Shown: one piece after another, positions 27,706-36,375 of the stretch | Numbering within the stretch: the stretch's first letter is position 1 | Layout: every line of letters begins with the position of its first letter | Notes under the pieces: generated by a model | Database searches by the model: none | Told to the model about the DNA's origin: nothing | Seen by the model: only the letters and a program-made list of their open reading frames with translations | DNA from: Methylocapsa aurea | GTDB lineage: Bacteria > Pseudomonadota > Alphaproteobacteria > Rhizobiales > Beijerinckiaceae | DNA length: 64,000 nt | Assembly: GCF_000746085.1 (NCBI RefSeq) | Contig: NZ_JQKO01000008.1 | Location: 1 to 64,000, forward strand | Direction of reading: 5' to 3' | Made by a program: the position numbers and the translations under genes

Positions 27706-28914
27706 TTATTTCGCGCGGAGCTTGCGGCGGAGGACCAAGAGGCCAGCCAGGGCGATGAACGCGAATCCCGCGCCAGCTAGAAAGGCGCCCTGCGGGCCGC
27801 TCGCATCCCAAAGCGCTCCGGCGATGACGCTGGCGGCGAGCATCGCCAATCCGCCAAACAGATTGATGTAGCCATAGGCGACGCCGCGCAGCTCCGGCGG
27901 CGAGGCGTCGGCCACGAGGGTCGCCAGCAGCCCTTGCGTCAGGCCCATGTGGAGGCCCCACAGAACGACGCCAAGGGCGATTCCCGCAAGGCTGGTCGCG
28001 AGCGCCAGCGTCATATCGGCGGCGATCAGCAAGAGGAGGCCGATGACCAGGATGCTCAGTCGATCCATTCGATCGGACAGCGCGCCGGCGGGATAGGCGG
28101 TGAGCGCATAGACGATATTCATCACCACAAGGACGGCTGGCGCCAGCATGATGGGCAGGCCGGCATTCTGGGCGCGGAGCACCAAGAAGGCTTCGCTGAA
28201 TCGCGCGAGGGTGAAGACTGTCGCGACGCCAACAACCCACCAATAGAGTGCCCCGAGACGCTGCATTTCCGTAAGGCTTAAGGGGTTGCGCACCTTGCGC
28301 AGGCCATCTGGCCGTTTCGGCTCATGCACGGCGAAGCAAATGAGCGCAAGCGCCAGAAAGGCGGGGACCGCCGCGACCCAGAATGCCGCCCTGAAATTGT
28401 CGGCGGTCAGCCACATAAGCAAGATGCCCAGGAGCGGGCCGAGAAACGCCCCGACGGTGTCGAGGGATTGTCTGAGGCCGAAGCTCGCGCCGCGCAAATG
28501 GGCCGGTGAAATATCGGCGACCAGCGCGTCGCGCGGCGCCCCGCGGATCCCTTTGCCGATCCTGTCGACAAAGCGCGCCGCGATCAGCCATCCAATGTTC
28601 GAGGCCAGTGGAAAGACGGGCTTGGTGAAGGCGGCCAGACCATAGCCGAAGGCGGCGAGCAGCTTGCGCTTGCCGAGGCGATCGGAGAGCGCCCCGGAGA
28701 AGATCTTGGTGATGGAGGCCGTCGCTTCGGCGATTCCTTCGATCAGCCCCACTGCGGCCATCGAGGCTCCAAGCCCGGTCACCAGATAGACGGGCAGCAG
28801 GCCATGGATCATCTCGGATGAGACATCCATGAGCATTGAGACGAAGCCCAGCGCCCAGATCCCGGAGGGAATGTCCCGCAGGAAATATTTTGGCTTGGGA
28901 GCGGCTTTCGACAT
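27706..28914 (-). CDS. MFS transporter
   Basis: A 402-residue major facilitator with twelve membrane helices. It contains MDVSSEMIHGLLPVYLV in helix one, the cytoplasmic loop motif GALSDRLGKRK between helices two and three, and the conserved DRIGKGIRGAPRDALVAD after helix four. That last motif marks a subgroup common in proteobacteria with no known substrate. ATG 28914 (MSKAAPKPKYFLRD) follows GGCAAGGC; the longer frame from 29031 runs through a repeat element and is rejected. It is downstream of, and on the same strand as, the helicase, separated by a repeat. Confidence 0.88.
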   Translation of the reverse strand: MSKAAPKPKYFLRDIPSGIWALGFVSMLMDVSSEMIHGLLPVYLVTGLGASMAAVGLIEGIAEATASITKIFSGALSDRLGKRKLLAAFGYGLAAFTKPVFPLASNIGWLIAARFVDRIGKGIRGAPRDALVADISPAHLRGASFGLRQSLDTVGAFLGPLLGILLMWLTADNFRAAFWVAAVPAFLALALICFAVHEPKRPDGLRKVRNPLSLTEMQRLGALYWWVVGVATVFTLARFSEAFLVLRAQNAGLPIMLAPAVLVVMNIVYALTAYPAGALSDRMDRLSILVIGLLLLIAADMTLALATSLAGIALGVVLWGLHMGLTQGLLATLVADASPPELRGVAYGYINLFGGLAMLAASVIAGALWDASGPQGAFLAGAGFAFIALAGLLVLRRKLRAK

Positions 28915-29000
28915 GAGGCCTTGCCCTTCATTCGATGCGCGGCGAGGCAAAGAAATGCCCGCCAATGGCGGGCGCCGAACATGCTCAACTCGTCGAATTT

Positions 29001-29050
29001 GAGCGATTCCTTTTCGATCAGATGATTCCATCCGATCGGGAAGCGCTCTA
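29001..29050. repeat. Short interspersed palindromic element
   Basis: GAGCGATTCC to GGAAGCGCTCTA encloses GATCAGATG/CATCCGATC arms, the same GATC-arm family as at 16628 and 33350. It lies between the helicase and the MFS gene. Confidence 0.65.
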
Positions 29051-29147
29051 GGAAACCGCCGGACGGATGCGAGAGCGGCTTGACTATTAGGGATCGGAAG
29101 CGGGTGCGGCCATCTCCCGCGCTCCGCGTCACGTCTCGCGATTGGCT

Positions 29148-30623
29148 TTATTCTTCGGCCGATTTGGAGGATTTGAGCTTTACCGGGCGCAGCATGAACA
29201 TCGGAACATGGTCCCCCATGCCGATGACCGGCGCGTCGTCCTCTTCCTGTCGCCGCCTTGGCCGGCGCGAAGGCGCGGCATGCGCTCCGGCCTCAACTAC
29301 CAAAACGGGTGCGGGGGCGGCGGGACTCTCCTCGACGCGCCGCCGTGAGCGGGTGGGCTTCGTCGCTGCTGCTTGCAGAGCGCGACCGGCGCTCTCCGCA
29401 TGGTCGGTTTCCGCACGGTGGGGCGCAGGCCGGCGGGATGGCGAGCCGCGCTCGCGGCGCGGCGGATGCTCCGCGGCTTCGTCATCGGGCAAATTCGCCA
29501 GCGTCTCGTCGCCGAGCCAATCGATCTTTCGCTCGATCAGGCGTTCGATCTCACCGACATGCTTTTGGTCCGCGCGGGTGATGATCGAAATCGCGACGCC
29601 GCTTTTGCCGGCTCGCCCGGTCCTGCCGATGCGATGAACATAATCTTCCGCGTGGGTCGGGATATCGAAATTGAACACATGGCTGACATCGGGAATGTCG
29701 AGGCCGCGCGCGGCGACGTCCGAGCAGACGAGGAGGTCGACATCGCCCGATTTGAAAGCATCGAGGGAAGTCATGCGCGCGCGCTGGTCCATGTCGCCGT
29801 GCAGCGCGCCGGCGTTGAAGCCGTGCTTTTGCAGCGACTTATGCAGCACCGCCACATCGCGCTTGCGATTGCAGAAAATAATCGCGTTCTTGAAATCCGC
29901 CGCGCCGCGAATGAGGCGGCGCAAGGTTTCGCGTTTGGCCGGGCCGGTCGCGGAGGCGACGAGGCCTTGGGTGATGGTGACGGCGGTGGAGGCGGCGCGG
30001 GCGACCTCGATCCGCACCGGATTGTGCAAAAAAGTCTCCGTCAACCGGGTGATTTCCGGCGGCATGGTGGCGGAGAAGAACAAGGTCTGCCGGGTGAACG
30101 GAACCAGCTTGCAGATGCGCTCGATGTCGGGGATGAAACCCATGTCGAGCATGCGGTCCGCTTCGTCGATCACAAGAATCTCGATGCCGGTGAGAAGCAG
30201 CTTGCCGCGTTCCGAAAAATCGAGGAGGCGGCCAGGCGTTGCGATGAGGACATCGGCGCCGCGCATGATCTTGGTTTCCTGATCTCCGAAGGAGACGCCG
30301 CCGATCAGGAGAGCGACATTGAGTTTGTGATTGACGCCGTAGCGGGCGAAGCTTTCCTCGACTTGCGCGGCGAGTTCGCGGGTCGGCTCGAGAATGAGGG
30401 TGCGGGGCATCCGCGCCCGGGCCCGGCCTTGTTCGAGACGCGACAACATTGGAAGGGTGAAGGCGGCAGTCTTGCCGGTGCCGGTTTGGGCGATGCCCAG
30501 CACGTCGCGTCCGGCGAGCGCGACAGGAATCGCCTGCGCTTGAATAGGCGTCGGAATCGTATAGCCGGAAGCCTCCACGGCTTGGAGAACCTTCTCGCTG
30601 AGTCCGAGTTCGTTAAATGTCAT
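29148..30623 (-). CDS. DEAD-box RNA helicase, RhlE type
   Basis: DEAD-box helicases unwind short RNA duplexes, for example in ribosome assembly, mRNA decay or cold response. All motifs are present in the 491-residue protein: Q motif (PTPIQAQAIP), AQTGTGKTAAF, PTRELAAQ, VIDEADRMLDMGF, FSATMP, then ARGLDIPDVSHVFN and HRIGRTGR in the second domain. A C-terminal tail of about 110 residues is rich in Arg, Pro and Ala, likely for RNA binding. Its composition and the LDMGF motif fit RhlE better than DeaD or SrmB. Confidence 0.92.
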   Translation of the reverse strand: MTFNELGLSEKVLQAVEASGYTIPTPIQAQAIPVALAGRDVLGIAQTGTGKTAAFTLPMLSRLEQGRARARMPRTLILEPTRELAAQVEESFARYGVNHKLNVALLIGGVSFGDQETKIMRGADVLIATPGRLLDFSERGKLLLTGIEILVIDEADRMLDMGFIPDIERICKLVPFTRQTLFFSATMPPEITRLTETFLHNPVRIEVARAASTAVTITQGLVASATGPAKRETLRRLIRGAADFKNAIIFCNRKRDVAVLHKSLQKHGFNAGALHGDMDQRARMTSLDAFKSGDVDLLVCSDVAARGLDIPDVSHVFNFDIPTHAEDYVHRIGRTGRAGKSGVAISIITRADQKHVGEIERLIERKIDWLGDETLANLPDDEAAEHPPRRERGSPSRRPAPHRAETDHAESAGRALQAAATKPTRSRRRVEESPAAPAPVLVVEAGAHAAPSRRPRRRQEEDDAPVIGMGDHVPMFMLRPVKLKSSKSAEE

Positions 30624-30976
30624 TATGATCCTGAAATGGGCTGTTTAGCCGGAAGCTTGGATTGGTGAGGTCCGGGCGCGCAGGCAGGCGAGCCTTGGCC
30701 TCGAGACGCAAAAATCCGTCCAGGTTTTTGCAAGATTAATTGGTGAAGCAAGAACTGTGCGTTGCCTGAACGGCAGGGGTTCAAACCGACGCGCCCTCGC
30801 GGCCAGACGGAGGCATACACGCGATTTCTTGTCGCATTCGTATACTATTATCGTCTTAAGACAATGGAATTACAAGCGCCGCATTGATCGGCAAAGCTAA
30901 ATCGGCAAGCGCGCCTGCGCTGAATTGCCGCGGCCAGAGGCAAGGCCGGGACAAAAAGCCGCTCATTACAAAGCCT
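30624..30976. other. Gap upstream of the helicase gene
   Basis: This region between the FTR1 gene end and the helicase start should hold the helicase promoter. A perfect 10-base palindrome GTCTTAAGAC lies at 30853-30862 in a locally AT-rich patch. I see no gene or RNA. Confidence 0.5.
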
Positions 30977-31810
30977 TCAACGGGTTGCGAGCCGTTGGTT
31001 TTGTTTTGTTGGAGGCGATAAAAGCCTCATGAGGCCGAACATGCCGGCGAGGGTTCCGACATAGGCGAGGAGCTGCAGCTCCGTCGGCTTGTCGGAATAA
31101 CCAAGGAGGGTGTGGAGGACGCGGCCGATCATGCCGCTGTCTGGCAGGATCGATGACGTATTCCAGACGATCCGACCCAAGACCGTTGCGAGATCCGCCT
31201 GTTCGAGAAAGGCGACGCTTTGCGCCGCCATGCCGGCCGCCATGAATGCGATCAGAAGACTGGTCACTCGGAAAAGATAACGCATGGGGATGGTGACGAG
31301 ACCCGCATAAGTGAGCCCGCTGATCGCAGTTCCAAGCAAGAGCCCGAGCAATCCGCCGAGAAACAGGCCGAAGCCGGAGGCGCCGCTTGAAATCACCACT
31401 CCATAGAGGAACAGCACGACTTCGGAGCCCTCCCGCAGGACAGCCAGTCCGACGACAACGGCAAGGGCGAGAAGCGATCGCGATCCGGCGGCGACTTCGC
31501 TTCCAGTGCGGCGCAATTGTTCGCTTATCTCGCGGCCGTGGCGCGCCATCCAGACATTATGCCATGTGAGCATGATCACGGCGGTCGCAAGAATGGACGC
31601 GTTGAAAATTTCCTGGCCGACGCCCTCGAAGGCATTGGAGAGGGCGCCTGCGAAAATCGCGACGACGCCGGCGCCAAGGAGTCCGGCGCCAAGGCCGCCG
31701 GCGATATAGGCCATCCGCCCCGGCATGGATTTGGTCACGGCGAGAACGATGCCGACAATCAGTCCCGCTTCAATGACCTCGCGCAGGACGATAATGAGAG
31801 CGCCGATCAC
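30977..31810 (-). CDS. FTR1 family iron permease
   Basis: FTR1/EfeU permeases move iron across the inner membrane using REXXE motifs. The 277-residue protein has seven hydrophobic helices with LREVIEAGLIVGIV in the first and LREGSEVVLFLYG in the fourth, both carrying the required acids. The start is GTG 31810, with AAAGGAG nine bases before. The EfeO and EfeB partners are absent, so electron or iron donors must come from elsewhere. An inverted repeat at 31962-31977 is the only regulatory candidate upstream. Confidence 0.9.
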   Translation of the reverse strand: MIGALIIVLREVIEAGLIVGIVLAVTKSMPGRMAYIAGGLGAGLLGAGVVAIFAGALSNAFEGVGQEIFNASILATAVIMLTWHNVWMARHGREISEQLRRTGSEVAAGSRSLLALAVVVGLAVLREGSEVVLFLYGVVISSGASGFGLFLGGLLGLLLGTAISGLTYAGLVTIPMRYLFRVTSLLIAFMAAGMAAQSVAFLEQADLATVLGRIVWNTSSILPDSGMIGRVLHTLLGYSDKPTELQLLAYVGTLAGMFGLMRLLSPPTKQNQRLATR

Positions 31811-32146
31811 GCTGAATGCTCCTTTGGCGCCGAACGGTCCGAATTTTCCCCGCGGTTTCGTCCGCCGGGCTGAACCGGCGATGGCCCGACAGGGCCGGCT
31901 CTTACGGAGCGAAACCCGAAACGCTTTGGCGCTTTACACCAAGATATGCAGCCAATCAATGTAAAGATCCATCTTTAGAATTGATATAAAAAGGAAAAGC
32001 GGCTCGCTTGACGCCGACCAGCAGTCATTGCTTGAAGGTGTCAAGTAAAGCCGATCCGATCTCTCGCGGCGGGCAGAAGTAGGCGCGTGGCCGGTCACGC
32101 CGCAAAGGATGCGTTGGAGCGCTTCCCGATGAGGCAGACTCGTGCT
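31811..32146. other. Gap upstream of the FTR1 gene
   Basis: AT-rich from about 31940 to 32000, with an inverted repeat at 31962-31977 and a truncated repeat element from 32116. It contains no gene I can support. Confidence 0.5.
31962..31977 (-). promoter_or_regulatory. Inverted repeat upstream of the FTR1 permease
   Basis: TAAAGA (31962-31967) and TCTTTA (31972-31977) form a perfect inverted repeat with a TCCA spacer, about 150 bases upstream of the iron permease start. It is a candidate operator, but it does not match the Irr box seen at 3323, and the regulator is unknown. Confidence 0.35.
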
Positions 32147-32149
32147 CTA
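32116..32149. repeat. Short interspersed element ending in the protease stop codon
   Basis: GGAGCGCTTCCCGA to CGTGCTCTA has the family's terminal GAGC/GCTCTA ends. Its last three bases, CTA, are the TAG stop of the protease gene on the minus strand. Confidence 0.55.
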
Positions 32150-33160
32150 GCGTTCCCGTTCGCGAAGGGCGGCCCAGAAGCGGCGCCGATCTGAGCGCCG
32201 AAGAACGTCGAGCGGAATCGTCCGATTGATTTTTTCGGCGTCGAGGAAGCGCAGAAGATCATCGGCGCCAGTGACCGCCGCGCCATCGATCGCGAGCAGA
32301 ATATCGCCGGTGAGGAGGCCGGCGTGATCGGCCGGGCTCTCCGCCTCCACCATGCTGACCACGGCGCCCGTCGTCTGAGCGAGGCCAAGCCGAAGCGCGA
32401 TTCTCCGCGGCAGGAGGATCGTGCCGGCGCCGATCCCGAGATAGGCGCGCCGAACGCGCCCATGCGACACGAGTTCGCCGAGCACGAAGCTCGCCGTGTT
32501 CGAGGCGACGGCGAAGCATATGCCCTGAGCGCCCGTGATAATGGCGGTGTTGACGCCGATCACCTCGCCTTTCGACGAGACGAGCGGGCCGCCGGAATTG
32601 CCGGGATTGAGGGCCGCGTCGGTTTGGATCACATCTTCGATCAGGCGGCCGTTCTTCGAACGCAGAGACCGGCCAAGAGCCGAAATGACGCCCGCCGTGA
32701 CGCTGGCGTCGAAGCCGAGCGGATTGCCGATCGCGATGGCGATTTCGCCGGGCTTCAGCGTCTTGGAATCGCCGAGCCGCGCCGCCGGAAGCGTCGCGCT
32801 CTCATCGATCCGGACCAGTGCGAGATCGGTGTCGGGATCGTCGCCGAGGACGCGGCCGGAGAAGCTCCGCCCATCGAGCGTCGTCACCTCGGCGCGTCTG
32901 GCCCCTTGCACGACATGGCTATTGGTGAGGACGAGCCCGTCCGGCGAGACGATGACGCCGGAGCCCGATCCCGCCCGTTTGCCATCGCCGCGGCGAATGT
33001 CGAGGCGCACGACGCTCGGCCCGACCTGCTCGACGACCCGGGTCACGCTCCTGGAGTAGGCGTCCAGAAGGGAAGAGTCATCGACCCGGTTATCGGCGGA
33101 GGCTGGCGCCCGAACGCCGTCGTCTTCATCAAGGATGAATGAGGGAAAGACCTCAAGCAT
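32147..33160 (-). CDS. Trypsin-like serine protease with PDZ domain (HtrA/Deg family)
   Basis: The 337-residue protein has a chymotrypsin-fold domain with the full catalytic triad: H82 in LTNSHVV, D112 in DTDLALVRI and S189 in NPGNSGGPLV. A single PDZ domain follows at about 240-330 (YLGIGAGTI, GLLTGDILLAIDG). Unusually for the family, the N-terminus (MLEVFPSFILDEDDG) shows no signal peptide or membrane helix, so it may be cytoplasmic. ATG 33160 has AAAGGA upstream. It is a protein quality-control or stress protease by family. Confidence 0.9.
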   Translation of the reverse strand: MLEVFPSFILDEDDGVRAPASADNRVDDSSLLDAYSRSVTRVVEQVGPSVVRLDIRRGDGKRAGSGSGVIVSPDGLVLTNSHVVQGARRAEVTTLDGRSFSGRVLGDDPDTDLALVRIDESATLPAARLGDSKTLKPGEIAIAIGNPLGFDASVTAGVISALGRSLRSKNGRLIEDVIQTDAALNPGNSGGPLVSSKGEVIGVNTAIITGAQGICFAVASNTASFVLGELVSHGRVRRAYLGIGAGTILLPRRIALRLGLAQTTGAVVSMVEAESPADHAGLLTGDILLAIDGAAVTGADDLLRFLDAEKINRTIPLDVLRRSDRRRFWAALRERER

Positions 33161-33530
33161 TTCACGTCAATCCTTTTGTGGCCCCATTGATATGGGGCCG
33201 GATTTCCGTGCGTTAAGAGGGTGGGCCGCGAAGTCTTGAATGAGCGCCCGGCGGCAGGCATTGCGGCGCACCGACCAAACTTGCGCGGATCTAGAGCATA
33301 TTCCGAACAGATTGGTTCGAACTGTTCGACCAGAACATGCTTAGACTCTTTTGACACTGGAGCGCTTTCTGATCGATCGAATGACTCCATTCGATCGATC
33401 AGAAAGCGCTCAAAGGGCCGGGCGAAGGCCTGTCGCGCGGCTTGGCGGCTCATGTTGTGCGGTTCATGAAGCGGCGTCAGCGCGTGCAACTTGCATGACC
33501 GCCGCTTTTCAGGAATTCGCGCGGAAAAAC
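33161..33530. other. Gap holding repeat elements between protease and glycosyltransferase
   Basis: The first 130 bases hold the protease promoter region. About 33292-33412 is occupied by two interspersed palindromic elements. No gene is supported. Confidence 0.55.
33292..33412. repeat. Two adjacent interspersed palindromic elements
   Basis: The first unit (TAGAGCATATTCCGAACAGA to about 33344) shares the CCGAACAGATTGGTTC core with 16684-16743. The second (GGAGCGCTTTCTGATCGATC to AGAAAGCGCTCAA, 33358-33412) is an almost perfect palindrome around ACTCCA, of the same type as 16628-16680. Confidence 0.75.
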
Positions 33531-34574
33531 TTAGCCGGTAAGGCCGGGGCTTGCGATCATCTGGCAGGGTCCGGCGGTTTTGGCGAGGAGAATATTGTCG
33601 AGGAACTGCCGGGCGCTGTTCGCCCAGGTAAAGGTTAGCGCATGCTCCCGCGCCTTTTCGCGCGGGATTTCGAGCGCGGCGAGACAGGCGGCGCGCAGAT
33701 CCGCGTCGAGAACGCCGGCGCCGCTAGCGCCAATGACGTCGAGCGGCCCCGGCACCGGCAAGGCCGCCACCGGCAGGCCGCAGGCGAGGGCTTCGAGCAG
33801 CACCATGCCGAATGTGTCGGTGCGGCTTGGGAACACGAAAACATCCGCCGAAGCATAGGAAACGGCGAGAGCGTCGCCGGTTTGCGAGCCGAGAAAATGG
33901 GCCTCGGGGTAATTGGCCTGCAACGCCCGGCGGGAGGGGCCGTCGCCGACGATGACTTTGGAGCCGGGCAGATCCAGGGCCAGGAAAGTCTCAACATTCT
34001 TTTCGGGCGCGAGGCGTCCGGCATAGAGAAAGATCGGCCGGGGCAGGTTCATGACCGAGGCTTTGGCCGGAGTGAACTGGCTGTGATCGACGCCGCGCGA
34101 CCAGTGCATCAAGCGTTGAAAGCCGCGGTTTTCGAGATCATTGGCAATTGAAGCGGTCGAGACCATGACGCCCGAGCCTGCATTGTGAAAACGGCGCAAA
34201 AGCGCATAGGTGAAGGATTCCGGCACGCGTGCGCGGGCCGAAATATATTCGGGAAAGCGGGTGTGATAGCTCGTCGTGAAAGGGCGGTTCGAGCGCAGGC
34301 AATAGCGCCGGGCGGCAAAGCCGACGGGGCCTTCGGTCGCAATGTGGATATGGTCGATCGAGGGCCCATCGAGGCGTCTTGCGACCGCCCTCGGCGTCGC
34401 CAAGGCGAGCCTAATTTCGCCATAGGTCGGTAGGGGAATCGAAGCAAAACCCTGCGGCGTCAAAAATTCAATGTCGGCGCCGAATTCACCTAACGCCTTG
34501 GCCACGGATTCAAGCGATCGGACAACTCCATTGACTTGCGGCTTCCAGGCGTCCGTCGCAATGAGGATGCGCAT
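33531..34574 (-). CDS. Glycosyltransferase family 4 protein
   Basis: The 347-residue GT-B enzyme begins MRILIATDAWKPQVNGVVRSL, the glycine-rich start typical of GT4. It has YAGRLAPEKNVETFL and the donor-site motif SRTDTFGMVLLEALACGLP. This subgroup includes lipid glucosyl-, glucuronosyl- and mannosyltransferases; in Agrobacterium relatives make glycosyl-diacylglycerols. ATG 34574 overlaps the phosphoesterase stop by one base (TGATG), so the two are translationally coupled. The sugar and acceptor are not determined, but a membrane lipid acceptor is plausible. Confidence 0.87.
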   Translation of the reverse strand: MRILIATDAWKPQVNGVVRSLESVAKALGEFGADIEFLTPQGFASIPLPTYGEIRLALATPRAVARRLDGPSIDHIHIATEGPVGFAARRYCLRSNRPFTTSYHTRFPEYISARARVPESFTYALLRRFHNAGSGVMVSTASIANDLENRGFQRLMHWSRGVDHSQFTPAKASVMNLPRPIFLYAGRLAPEKNVETFLALDLPGSKVIVGDGPSRRALQANYPEAHFLGSQTGDALAVSYASADVFVFPSRTDTFGMVLLEALACGLPVAALPVPGPLDVIGASGAGVLDADLRAACLAALEIPREKAREHALTFTWANSARQFLDNILLAKTAGPCQMIASPGLTG

Positions 34575-35389
34575 CAGGCGGCTGCCTTCGTCACCGCCCG
34601 GACCTGCGCCGCCGCGGCGGCGGCCTTTTGCTGCACGGCGGTGAGCTGCCAGTGCACAATCTCGAGCCGGCCGTCGGCATGCTCGGCGATGGCGGTGCAG
34701 GATTCGACGAAATCGCCGCTGTTCACATAGACGACGCCGCCCATGTCGCGGATCGCAGCGTGATGGATGTGACCACATACCACGCCGTCGGCCTCGTCGC
34801 GTCGCGCGGCTTCGGCCAATGCTTCCTCGAAAGCGCTAATGAAGTTCACAGCATTCTTTACCTTGAGCTTGGCCCATGCGGAGAGGGACCAATAAGGGAA
34901 ACCCAATGAGCGCCGGATCTTGTTGAACCCGATGTTCGACCAAAGCGCGAAAGTATAGGCCCAATCGCCCAGCGCGGCAAGCCAGCGCGCATGTTTCACG
35001 ACCATGTCGAACTGGTCGCCATGGACGACAAGCAGACGCTTTCCATCGGCGGTGACATGATAGGCGCGGTCGACGACTTCAACGCCGCCGAACACCGTGC
35101 CGATAAAGTCGCGGGCGAATTCATCATGGTTGCCCGGCACATAGAGCATCCGCGAGCCCTTGCGCACCTGGCGCAAAAACTTCTGCACGACGTCATTATG
35201 CGCCTGCGGCCAGTACCAGCCGCTTTTCAGCCGCCACCCGTCGATGATGTCGCCGACGAGATAGATTGTGTCGGCTTCATTATGTCGCAAGAAATCGAGC
35301 AGGAGTTCGGCCTGGCAACCGCGCGTTCCGAGATGGATGTCGGAGAGAAAGAGCGTGCGATAATGGGTCGGCTCTCGTTCGTGGCTCAC
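34574..35389 (-). CDS. LpxH-like metallophosphoesterase
   Basis: The 271-residue protein is a calcineurin-like phosphoesterase. The metal ligands are visible in order: FLSDIHLGTRG, YLVGDIIDGW, VPGNHDEF, VVHGDQFD and CGHIHHA. It resembles UDP-2,3-diacylglucosamine diphosphatase (LpxH) and related proteins of uncertain substrate. Alphaproteobacteria usually use LpxI in lipid A synthesis, so this one may act on another lipid or nucleotide phosphate. It starts at GTG 35389 with GAGG upstream, and leads the two-gene unit with the glycosyltransferase. Confidence 0.88.
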   Translation of the reverse strand: MSHEREPTHYRTLFLSDIHLGTRGCQAELLLDFLRHNEADTIYLVGDIIDGWRLKSGWYWPQAHNDVVQKFLRQVRKGSRMLYVPGNHDEFARDFIGTVFGGVEVVDRAYHVTADGKRLLVVHGDQFDMVVKHARWLAALGDWAYTFALWSNIGFNKIRRSLGFPYWSLSAWAKLKVKNAVNFISAFEEALAEAARRDEADGVVCGHIHHAAIRDMGGVVYVNSGDFVESCTAIAEHADGRLEIVHWQLTAVQQKAAAAAAQVRAVTKAAA

Positions 35390-35716
35390 CGGCGTGACCT
35401 CGGATTTGAATGTCGTATCCGAGCATGCAAGAGCAGATTCTTATGGCGGTTGGATGACAGCAGTCAGGCGAGGGGCGAGAACGCGCTTGTTGGCGTGACG
35501 GTTTCTCCGGTAGAGAAACTAAGCAAATCAAGGGAATAGCAGGAAAGCTGTGGCCGGCTTCCGGTCGGAATCCGGGCGCCATGAGAACGCCCGTCGCAGG
35601 AATTCCGCGGCGGCGACGCTATGCTCTGAAGTTCACGTTTCGCTCAAATGATCGTTCGATATTTCAAACGAAACCAGCTATTTTCTCAAACGCAAGGGCA
35701 ACAACGAGCCGGATCC
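35390..35716. other. Divergent promoter region, LpxH-like gene and XRE-cupin gene
   Basis: This gap separates two divergent genes. It is AT-rich near 35640-35700 (CATTT/AAATGATCG stretches). An in-frame ATG at 35648 could extend the regulator. I see no RNA or repeat element. Confidence 0.5.
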
Positions 35717-36334
35717 ATGGGCATCGAAGGACGTGAGAAGGTCAAGGTTTTGGAGGCGGGCGCGCTTGCCTTGTCGAGCCAGCTCGGCAAAACCGTGCAG
35801 CGGCTGCGCAAGGCCTATAATCTTTCGCTCTCCGAACTTTCCGAACAATCGGGCGTCGCCAAGTCGATCATCAGCCAGATCGAGCGCAACGAGACCAATC
35901 CGACGCTCGCGACGATCTGGCGCCTCGCGCAGGCGCTCGATGTCTCGATCGACCGGGTTCTGCAGGCCGCCGACGACGAGCCCTTCTTGGAGAAATCATC
36001 GCGCGGCGATACGCCGATCCTGGTTTCGGATGATGGCAAATGCAAGCTCGCCATCATCGGCTGGATCAAGACGGTCGAATGGCTGCAATGGTATGATTTT
36101 TATGCCGATCCCGGCGGCGTGCTTGAGTCGGAGGCGCATCAGCGCGGTTCGGTCGAGAGCTTGTCGGTCAGCGAGGGGGAGCTCGAGGTCGAGGTCGGCG
36201 GCGCGATCGACCGGGCCAAGGCCGGCGAAACGCTGCGCTACCGCTGCGACCGTCCGCATACAATCCGCAATGTTTCACAAAAGCCGGCGGCGGCCATGAT
36301 GGTCTGCATTCTCAAAGCCGCGGCGATGGAATAG
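35717..36334 (+). CDS. XRE family regulator with C-terminal cupin domain
   Basis: The 205-residue protein has an N-terminal helix-turn-helix at about 22-78 (LGKTVQRLRKAYNLSLSELS, then GVAKSIISQIERNETNPTLATI). A C-terminal cupin follows (GSVESLSVSEGELEVEVGG, ETLRYRCDRPHTIRN). This architecture is common in regulators of amino acid, polyamine or antibiotic-efflux genes, where the cupin senses a small ligand. The start is ATG 35717; ATG 35648 is possible. The next gene, an MFS transporter on the same strand, is the likely target. Confidence 0.88.
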   Translation: MGIEGREKVKVLEAGALALSSQLGKTVQRLRKAYNLSLSELSEQSGVAKSIISQIERNETNPTLATIWRLAQALDVSIDRVLQAADDEPFLEKSSRGDTPILVSDDGKCKLAIIGWIKTVEWLQWYDFYADPGGVLESEAHQRGSVESLSVSEGELEVEVGGAIDRAKAGETLRYRCDRPHTIRNVSQKPAAAMMVCILKAAAME

Positions 36335-36375
36335 GGCTGATTTCGCCCCGCCCATTTCTCTTGTTCTCAGCCAAG

